Below are positions 57,506-64,000 of a DNA stretch of 64,000 nucleotides, one piece after another. The translations under genes were made by a program, and so were the position numbers. Location: NCBI RefSeq assembly GCF_014202215.1, contig NZ_JACHGB010000004.1:569154-633153 (forward strand). Reading direction: 5' to 3'. Source of the stretch: Quisquiliibacterium transsilvanicum. GTDB lineage: Bacteria; Pseudomonadota; Gammaproteobacteria; Burkholderiales; Burkholderiaceae_E. Below the pieces are notes generated by a model that was not told the origin of the DNA, did not search any database, and saw only the letters and a list, made by a program, of their open reading frames with translations. Each line of letters opens with the position of its first letter. The stretch's first letter is position 1.

Positions 57506-60490
57506 TCAGCGCCGACGCGGAGAGGCGGCGTGCAGCGAGATGAGCTTCCGATCATTGCTGCTCAGCAGGCTCTGGACCGCGGGATCGCGCACCAGCATGC
57601 CCGATGAAATCGCCTGGGTGACGAGTTCCTTCGGCATGGGACGCGCAAGACCAAAGCCTTGGCCGTAGTCGACGCCGAGTTCAATCAGCGAGGCCACCGT
57701 GTCTGCCGTTTCCGCCCACTCCGCAATGCTGCTCATGCCCAGCTCGTGAGTGAGGTCGACGATGGTGCGGGTGATCGCGTAATTTGCGGGGTCATGGTTG
57801 ATGTCCCTGACGAAGCTCCCGTCGATCTTGATGAAGTCGGCCGGAAGCTCCTTCAGGTAATTGAAGGACGTGTACCCGGCACCGAAATCGTCAAGCGCCA
57901 CCTTGCTGCCGTAGGCCCGGACCCTGTCGACGAATCGACGTGTCGAGCCCACGTCATGAAGCGCCACGCTCTCGGTGATCTCGAAGCAGAGCTTGGTCAT
58001 GGCCAACGGGTGCTCAGAGATCATCGCGAAGGCGTCGTTGATGAATCGCGCGTCATTGAGCGAAGCGCCGCTCAGGTTGATCGTCGCGAACGTCAGCCGA
58101 TCCCGGTGCGCGGGATTCGCGTCCAGCCACTCGAGCGTGCTGCGAAGCACCCATCGATCAATCTGCGACATCAGGCCATTGCGCTCGGCCGCCCCGATGA
58201 ACCGGCCCGGGGGCACCACACTGCCATCCTCCGCACGCATGCGGATCAGCACCTCGTAGCTCAAGGACTGATGCGCAGACCGGAGCGAGACGATGGGCTG
58301 GAACTCCAGGAAGTAGCGGTCAGTCTCGACGCGCCGCTGGAGGTCGGCCACCATCTTGAGTTCCTCCAGGTGGCTCTTCAGAGTGGCATCCTGCTCGTTC
58401 AGTCGAACCACACAGTTGCGCCCGCGCGACTTGGCCTCGGAGCACGCGCGATCGGCCGCTGCCATTGCGTCCACGGGGGACATAGTGGTCTCGATCGCGA
58501 CTACGCCGATGCTGACGGTTACGTTGAGGATCTTGCCTTGGATCTCGAAGGGTTCTTCGCTGATCGATTCGCGCAGTCGCTCCGTGAGACGTACCACCGC
58601 GTTTTCCGGACAGTCCATCAGCACGACGACGAATGAATCTGCTATTCGAGCGACGAAGTCGCTTCCTCGTACAACGCAGGCCAACCGAGTGGCGGCCGCC
58701 TGAAGTAGGGTGTCTCCCGTCGCGTGACCGTAAAGGTCATTTATCAGCTTAAAGCGATCAAGATCTACATGCGCTATCGCACACGTGTTCCCGCGAGAGA
58801 CGGAGGCCTGAGCCACGACCATCGCTTCCTCAAGCCCCCGCCGGTTTAGCAGGGCCGTGAGCGGATCGTGGTCCACCAAGTGGCGAAGCCTCGATTCAGC
58901 CTCCTTGCGGGTGGTTATGTCCTGAATGGAGCCTTCGATGGACCCATCCTTCGCGGATACCCTAGCCAAGAACCACCTTGTCGGAAGTTGCCCCGTTGCT
59001 ACTTCAAACTCAAGATCGTCGACATGGCGCCGCGTAGCGGCGTCTTGCATTCGCGCCTCCGCGCCCAAGCCCAGGAGGGTGTCAACGCGCAGTCGAGGAG
59101 CATCATCTCCATTGCCTTGGATACCAAACATCGCTGCAAAAGCAGGGTTGTAGAGCGTAAGAATGCCACCTGTTCCGACGCTGAAAAGACCAACCGGCAT
59201 TGAGTTGTAGTTTTCTCGAAAGCGCCCGAGAAGTCCGAGGGTTTTCGCTTGCGCGGCAATTCTTCCTGATTTCTCGGAATTTATTCTTTGACCGAGAGCG
59301 ATCCCAGCGAGCAGCGCTGAAACAATAGAACCACCAAGACTGCCAAGTAAGGCAGGCTTGGTGGAAACAACTCCAGCGGCGAAAGCTACTTCGCTTAGCG
59401 CTCCGGCAAGCGTAGCGAACCATGAGGCCGCATACCATGCAGCGACTTTGGAGCCAGTCTTAGTAAATATCCGACCTGTTAACCAAATTAGAATGCTCAC
59501 ACTTGGAACAACTATGACCCAAAGCAGCGGCAAGAAAGTGCGATGTGGCAGTAGAGCGCCCGCTGCGAGCAACCCAAGAGAGAGAACGATTAGAACCCGG
59601 ATAATCCGAGTTGCACGAAGGGACGCTATGTCGCGACGAAAAATTGCCCAAAATAGTGTGACCGTGAAGACGGCGTATGCCCCAAGCGGAAGGTTCTTCA
59701 CAAGGATTGGGAAGTCTTCTGCTTCTTGGTAGCCCAGCCAACCTAAATCCCAACCGGCCGAGTACGAAGCGAGCCGAAGACTAGTTACAACCCAGGCGCC
59801 AAATAGGAAAAATGTGAAGTCCTTTGCGAGCAGTGCGATGAGTCCGCTGAAGGCGGCGATCATAAGCAGGCTTCCAAACAACACCCCTCCGCTTCTGTCG
59901 AAGTATTGATTCGCTACTGCGAGCTGATCTGTGGGCTGAATGGCAAGCGACAGCCTTGCAGGTCCCGTCGCAGAAAGGCGCACGAGGAGGCGAACCGGTT
60001 CGGAAAGCTGCGGTAACGCGATCACAAACCCAGCACGCGAACGTTGGAGATTCGCGCTAGTACCGGTAGCCCGGTCGCCTTGGCCGAAGTCGAGTACTCG
60101 ACGTTCAGAGTCGAAAATCCAGTACTCAACATTCTGGATGTGACGAGAAGGCAACTCGATGACCATTGGACGCTTCTGGTCATCCGCGTGGCTGCTAACG
60201 TTGATCGGTTCAGTTAGGAGCCAGAATGGGTGCTCTGAACGGTTCGTAGAATGCTCCACGACCGTTCGTCCGTCGCCGGACGCCAGTTGCCTCATCGTCG
60301 CGTCGGGGGTAAGCGCCGATTTCTGATCATGAGCAACCGAAAACGGTACCGCGAGTGGTGCTTCCTTATCGGCCTGTTTCGAGGCCAGCGCGAAGACGAG
60401 GGCAACGCCAGCGACAGCGGTAGCGATAGCTAGCGCCGAGATAGCGGCTCCTGAATACTTTATGATTCGCCTCAGTAGTGTCTGAAGCAT
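57506..60490 (-). CDS. 7TMR-DISM / PAS / degenerate GGDEF / EAL c-di-GMP protein
   Basis: The 994 residues begin with one membrane anchor (about 13-35) and a 7TMR-DISMED2-like periplasmic domain (50-185). A seven-helix membrane block (about 204-400), a PAS-like region (425-530), a GGDEF domain (535-695) and an EAL domain (715-980) follow. The GGDEF motif reads IADSF (616-620), so cyclase activity is unlikely. The EAL domain keeps E746 (EVL), N805, E837, D867, D868 and K888, so a phosphodiesterase is plausible and the GGDEF domain may be a GTP sensor. The DISMED2 domain often binds carbohydrates or lipid-like ligands. The 5' third has clearly lower GC than the rest. Confidence 0.9.
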   Translation of the reverse strand: MLQTLLRRIIKYSGAAISALAIATAVAGVALVFALASKQADKEAPLAVPFSVAHDQKSALTPDATMRQLASGDGRTVVEHSTNRSEHPFWLLTEPINVSSHADDQKRPMVIELPSRHIQNVEYWIFDSERRVLDFGQGDRATGTSANLQRSRAGFVIALPQLSEPVRLLVRLSATGPARLSLAIQPTDQLAVANQYFDRSGGVLFGSLLMIAAFSGLIALLAKDFTFFLFGAWVVTSLRLASYSAGWDLGWLGYQEAEDFPILVKNLPLGAYAVFTVTLFWAIFRRDIASLRATRIIRVLIVLSLGLLAAGALLPHRTFLPLLWVIVVPSVSILIWLTGRIFTKTGSKVAAWYAASWFATLAGALSEVAFAAGVVSTKPALLGSLGGSIVSALLAGIALGQRINSEKSGRIAAQAKTLGLLGRFRENYNSMPVGLFSVGTGGILTLYNPAFAAMFGIQGNGDDAPRLRVDTLLGLGAEARMQDAATRRHVDDLEFEVATGQLPTRWFLARVSAKDGSIEGSIQDITTRKEAESRLRHLVDHDPLTALLNRRGLEEAMVVAQASVSRGNTCAIAHVDLDRFKLINDLYGHATGDTLLQAAATRLACVVRGSDFVARIADSFVVVLMDCPENAVVRLTERLRESISEEPFEIQGKILNVTVSIGVVAIETTMSPVDAMAAADRACSEAKSRGRNCVVRLNEQDATLKSHLEELKMVADLQRRVETDRYFLEFQPIVSLRSAHQSLSYEVLIRMRAEDGSVVPPGRFIGAAERNGLMSQIDRWVLRSTLEWLDANPAHRDRLTFATINLSGASLNDARFINDAFAMISEHPLAMTKLCFEITESVALHDVGSTRRFVDRVRAYGSKVALDDFGAGYTSFNYLKELPADFIKIDGSFVRDINHDPANYAITRTIVDLTHELGMSSIAEWAETADTVASLIELGVDYGQGFGLARPMPKELVTQAISSGMLVRDPAVQSLLSSNDRKLISLHAASPRRR

Positions 60491-60691
60491 ATCTGCGCTC
60501 TGCCAAGTTGGTTGTTGTTCGCGTCAGAACAAGCGTATCCCAACGTCTGCAGCATGGGGCGGAGCGTGCGACCGGCGGTACGTGCGTGGAGAAGAGCGGT
60601 CCGGCGTCTCCCGTGCCCGTGCCATCGACCGCTGGTAAGACCGCCGTTGCTCGAAACTCTAGTCGCCCTGCTGTCCACCCACGAGTCACAA

Positions 60692-61246
60692 ATGTTCATG
60701 AAAACGATCACGTTAACACTTACTGTCTGTTGTTTGCTGAGCTTCTCTTGGGGGCGTCGGCATTTCTTTGTGAAGTCAGAGGGCGTTTCGAAACATCGAG
60801 GCGGACTGGCTCCCTTGGGTAGCGTTTTTGGTGTTTTGGTGGTTGTCTTGGTTGCCGCAAGTAGTCTCGATCTTGAAATATATTACGCTCGGCTAGGTGC
60901 CGTGCTCATGTTCTTGACTGCGCTCGGGCTCTTCTGGTGGGCGGCTAGAGCGTATGGAGATCTGAGGCCGTCGATCGCGTTCTCCCCTGGGCCACCTTGC
61001 GTCCTTGTGACGAGCGGTCCCTATAAATTTATTCGTCATCCGTTCTATTCTGCTTATATGATGTTCTGGCTTGCGTTTGCAGTTCACTCATGGAGTGTTT
61101 GGGCTCTTGTGCCGGCCCTAACTATGGGTGTGATTTACTATAAGGCGGCGAAGAGCGAAGAGGATTCGATTATGTCCTCTGCTCTGCGAGACGCCTACAT
61201 TGACTACTCTCGATCGGCTGGGATGTTTCTTCCGAGGCTTGTTTAG
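60692..61246 (+). CDS. isoprenylcysteine carboxyl methyltransferase (ICMT)-like membrane protein
   Basis: The 184-residue protein has about four to five membrane segments and the ICMT/PEMT active-site motif GPYKFIRHPFYSAYMM. An EED acidic motif and DAYIDYS near the C-terminus complete the SAM-binding pattern. It probably transfers methyl from SAM to a carboxyl or lipid substrate; bacterial relatives are poorly characterised. ATG 60692 is used (ATG 60698 is two codons later). The upstream SD is weak. The gene is convergent with the FeeM-like gene (24 bases apart) and divergent from the DISM-EAL gene. Confidence 0.85.
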   Translation: MFMKTITLTLTVCCLLSFSWGRRHFFVKSEGVSKHRGGLAPLGSVFGVLVVVLVAASSLDLEIYYARLGAVLMFLTALGLFWWAARAYGDLRPSIAFSPGPPCVLVTSGPYKFIRHPFYSAYMMFWLAFAVHSWSVWALVPALTMGVIYYKAAKSEEDSIMSSALRDAYIDYSRSAGMFLPRLV

Positions 61247-61270
61247 GCGCAGGGGATGTTGGGACGAAGA

Positions 61271-62044
61271 TCAAACCAACGGAAATTCCAAACGCAAGTC
61301 TCCGTCATAGCGCGCCTGTCTTCTCTCTCTTGGGCGTGCCCACATATTGTTGACAGAAGAAAAGATTTCGATATCTGGATGGAATCGTTGTCCCATGAAC
61401 AAATACAACGGATGAGACAATCCGTGCCAGCGCCGTTCCGCAGTAAATACCTCAAAACATAGAATTCGGTGATGTACGCCTGCTGCTGTTGCGAGCGGGA
61501 TCAATTGACCGTCAGAGAATACGTCGACGAAGCCCAAATCTATATATGTTTGATCAAGCGGGGGTCTCGCGCCGATCAAAATCCATTCCACCTGTTTCGC
61601 CAGGCAGTATCGATGTAGAGCCTTGAACAGCGCAAGTTTTACGAGTCTTCCTCTAGAACCAGCTTTGACCGCTAAGCGAGATACACCGGCTAGAGGACGG
61701 CCCCGGAAGATTTCTGGCAGGTCGACGGACGTTTCTAGGCGTATAGGGGAGCTGAAATTAGTTTCAATGCGAATGGTGCCCAGCGCTTCCCCGTCGTTCT
61801 TTGCCTCTGCGAGAAAAACAATGGCGTTCGGGTCGCGGTCTACGATCTCCGGAACTTCCAGAATTTCTCCGAGTGTCGGGATATGGCGACCGTAGGCTTC
61901 TGCACGGATTCGGACAGCCCTTTCCAGTTGCTCGTCGGTGCGTACGATCCGAACTGTAAACGGTAGGTCAACGCGCTTGGGCGCCTGCGGGCTGTTCTTC
62001 TGCGAGTGTGATTTGGGGCTTGCTGGGGGGGCGACGTGGAGCAT
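61271..62044 (-). CDS. FeeM-like N-acyl amino acid synthase (GNAT fold)
   Basis: The 257 residues match the N-acyl amino acid synthase/autoinducer-synthase-related GNAT branch. It has an N-terminal VRIVRTDEQLERAVRIRAEAYGRHIP, then VFLAEAKNDGEALGTIRIETN (acyl-carrier/CoA site region), VSRLAVKAG and FKALHRYCLAKQVEWILIGARPPLD. Relatives such as FeeM make long-chain N-acyl tyrosines using acyl-ACP, and the family is distantly related to LuxI. Product and acyl donor here are unknown. GC is lower than the window's norm. It is divergent from the sensor kinase, with a 576-base gap. Confidence 0.75.
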   Translation of the reverse strand: MLHVAPPASPKSHSQKNSPQAPKRVDLPFTVRIVRTDEQLERAVRIRAEAYGRHIPTLGEILEVPEIVDRDPNAIVFLAEAKNDGEALGTIRIETNFSSPIRLETSVDLPEIFRGRPLAGVSRLAVKAGSRGRLVKLALFKALHRYCLAKQVEWILIGARPPLDQTYIDLGFVDVFSDGQLIPLATAAGVHHRILCFEVFTAERRWHGLSHPLYLFMGQRFHPDIEIFSSVNNMWARPRERRQARYDGDLRLEFPLV

Positions 62045-62620
62045 TGAGGTCCGTCGGTATCTAGCTGTTCAAAGAGGCCTTGTCGATTGCTCGCCGCCGT
62101 CTGCGCGTCTAGTGGTGCGGGCGTTCGCAACTCAAGACGAGTATCGCGGAAAGCAGCTTTCGATCGGGGCTTGCGTGCCTGTGGAACTGTCGGTTGGCCG
62201 GCAAGGTCTTCCCTCGCGATGGGGGCTATGACGGAAAACCGGCGGTTTCTGCACTGTTGCGCCCCCAGCCCGAAGGCCAGTCGGGGCGAGCGATGATGGG
62301 CGTCGGGACAGGGCCGTCGGTTGCGGTGAAAGTATCAGCGTTCAAGGCGGGGAAGCAAGGAACTGTTGTGGCGGTGCTGCACTTGTAACTGTTTGCCAAC
62401 GGGGCCGCAGATCAGCTGCCGTTCAGGTCTTCGCTACTCGCTTGAGATGGCGACGCGCTGTTCCGCGCATCGTCCAATCGGCCTATGTTGCGCGGTTCTG
62501 TCGAGATCGGGTCCTATACTCAATCAACTCTCAGCCGGCGGCTGGAGCATGAGTTCATGCCGAGGGTCAAGATTCCCTTTCCACGGCCCGGAAGGGTTAC
62601 ATCTGTCTTTGCTGAAAGCT
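62045..62620. other. long gap upstream of the truncated sensor kinase
   Basis: No coding frame with recognisable similarity is present. A TATACT is visible at 62515-62520, but the nearest -35-like TTGCGC (62488-62493) is 21 bases away, so I do not call a promoter. The lower GC continues here. A longer in-frame start for the kinase exists at 62549. Confidence 0.55.
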
Positions 62621-63928
62621 ATGTTCGTCCCGTTCGTCGCATCCTCTGCAGTTAAGCTAGACGACGCAGAAGAGCGAGCCTTCTTGATGCAGTATCGTGC
62701 GGGTGCTCTCAGCGGAGCGCGCCTGGCAGGTGCTGCGGGTGGGTTCGCTTACCTTGCTTTCTTCTTCGTTGCGAGGTTCACAGAGCCGCACGAGGCGTCG
62801 GCGCTTATCGTTCGAATCGTGTTGGCGATGATGCTGTTCGCTGTCGCCCTCATTTATCACTTTAAGCCGCTGTCGGCTCAGCAGCACTACCTGCTGCTAG
62901 CGGGCGGCGCTAGCGCTCTCGCACTTGGCGGTGTGGTGTACTTACTCTTCCTCGGCCCGCACGGATCGAGAGCGCTCCAAACCGGCGCGTCGCCGGCGTT
63001 GATATTCGGTCTATTCCTCCACTACGCGTTCCTTCGGCTACCGCTGTGGTGTGCAGCGGGGGTTGGGTGGTCCGTGAGCGTGGCCTTTCTTCTTGGCGCG
63101 AGCCCCATGGTCGTCGGTGGCAACGCGGAGTTACGCACGCTGATTTATATAGTGTTCTCGAACTTCGTAGGCATGATTGTGTGCCATCACTTCGAGGCGC
63201 GAGAGCGGGCTCTCTATTTCGAACGCCGCCGCGCCGAATCCGCCGAAACTGACGCCCGCGAGCGTGCCCAGGCCGCCGAGGATGCCCATGCCGAGAAGAC
63301 TCGCCTCCTGGCCGCGGTGAGTCACGATCTGCGGCAGCCGATCATGGCGGCATCGACGCATCTCTCGGTGCTCAGGAACAAGCTGGGCAAGGGGGAGCTG
63401 GCGCTGGCCGACGAGCAGCTCGGGCACGTTCGTGAGTCGGTCGCGATGCTGGGTTCGACGCTCGACCATTTGCTCACCGCGGCGCGGTACGACAGCCAGA
63501 ACGAGCCGATCCGCATCGAGGCGGTGGAGATTGGGCCGCTGCTTGAGCAGATCCGGCGGACTTTCGAGCCGGAGGCGGCGCGCAAGGGGCTCGAACTGCG
63601 GGTCCGTCTGCCTGCGCAGCGGGTCATGGTGACCAGCGACGCGACGGCGCTCTGGCGGGTGCTGATGAACCTCGTTTCGAACGCGCTCAAGTTCACCGAC
63701 TCCGAGGGGCGTCCGGGTCGGGGTGTGGTCGTGAGGGCGCGGGTGAGGGGCGGGTGCTGCAGGATCGATGTGGTCGATACCGGGATGGGGATCGCCAGCG
63801 AGCACATGGATGCGATCTGGCAGGCTTACTTCCAGGTGCAGAACGCGGAGCGCAGCCGATCTCGCGGGCTGGGCCTTGGGCTCTTCCTGGTCAGGCGGGC
63901 GCTCGACCTGAATCGCCCCGGGTTTTGA
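62621..63928 (+). pseudogene. membrane sensor histidine kinase, 3' end lost to an IS element
   Basis: About 430 residues remain. Five to six membrane segments lie between about 35 and 190, with a short coiled coil after. A HisKA domain has VSHDLRQP with phosphoacceptor His235. A HATPase domain has N-box LMNLVSNALKF, G1 DTGMGIA and G2 GLGLGLFLVRRAL. The frame then meets the IS sequence at about 63909 and stops at 63928 after LNRPGF. The last part of the ATPase domain, and any receiver domain typical of such hybrid kinases, are gone. The ATG at 62621 is used; 62549 is the alternative. It would have been a hybrid or a partner of a missing regulator. Confidence 0.85.
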
Positions 63929-64000
63929 GGAGGCTCCAACCTTTGAGAGGATGGAGTCATGAAGAAGTCACCGAAGTTCTCACCTGAGGTCCGTGAGCGG
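63909..64000 (+). mobile_element. IS3-family insertion sequence, left end
   Basis: The element begins about 63909 with TGAATCGCCCCGGG, resembling a terminal inverted repeat of the IS3 family, and continues past the window. It interrupts the sensor kinase: the kinase frame reads cleanly into this point and then ends. The right end and target duplication are outside the window. Confidence 0.75.
63959..64000 (+). CDS. IS3-family transposase OrfA, 5' end
   Basis: ATG 63959 opens MKKSPKFSPEVRER, the usual N-terminus of the small HTH protein OrfA of IS3-family elements, with GAGAGGATG upstream as SD. Only 14 codons are in the window. Confidence 0.8.
   Translation, partial: MKKSPKFSPEVRER

Noticed and set aside
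62488..62520. Possible promoter TTGCGC / TATACT before the kinase
   Set aside because: The spacer is 21 bases, too long for a sigma70 promoter.

Overview
This is a high-GC chromosome segment from a betaproteobacterium, most likely of the order Burkholderiales. The evidence is the gene order tRNA-fMet / scpB-rluB-rimP-nusA-infB-rbfA-truB-typA, a DUF3460 gene directly upstream of scpA, and strongly GC-ending codons. Genus cannot be read from the sequence alone.

Layout. 1-11.3 kb is a translation and chromosome-maintenance block: the end of an initiator tRNA, scpB, rluB, then the rimP-nusA-infB-rbfA-truB-typA run with a visible promoter and a terminator-like rimP leader. 11.4-20.6 kb is an acyl-CoA catabolic block: a LysR regulator divergent from an acyl-CoA dehydrogenase, a Crp-type regulator, a Baeyer-Villiger monooxygenase-SDR pair, and a single-chain acyl-CoA carboxylase (BC-BCCP-CT) of 1104 residues. 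20.6-23.1 kb holds a histone-H1-like/SWIB protein whose intrinsic terminator has been invaded by a group IIC intron with its reverse transcriptase. 23.1-35.7 kb is mixed housekeeping and accessory content: LysR, AI-2E-type transporter, FAS1-type dehydratase, YitT, an SNF-type transporter, SMP-30, two hotdog thioesterase genes, MFS, a LEA/WHy lipoprotein, an aminotransferase, PIN, YaaA and an OmpA-like protein. 35.8-40.6 kb has murB, scpA, DUF3460, a BamE-like lipoprotein and metG. 40.8-43.2 kb is an ubiUVT operon for oxygen-independent ubiquinone synthesis, followed by the Fe-S carrier apbC. 44.5-48.9 kb carries modABC facing an orphan FecCD/FecE-type ABC importer. 49-54.2 kb has dcd, leuA behind a leucine-rich leader peptide, then rpsO and pnp with promoter, leader hairpins and terminators.

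54.2 kb to the end is the most unusual part. It has a Nudix-metallo-beta-lactamase fusion and a degenerate FadB/FadJ-like protein that has lost its Rossmann domain and carries 36 histidines in a 74-residue insert. Next is a 7TMR-DISM/PAS/degenerate-GGDEF/EAL protein. The last part has clearly lower GC and holds an ICMT-like membrane methyltransferase, a FeeM-like N-acyl amino acid synthase, and a membrane sensor kinase cut off by an IS3-family element at the window edge. A lipid-signal synthesis and sensing module is a reasonable but unproven reading of that last group.
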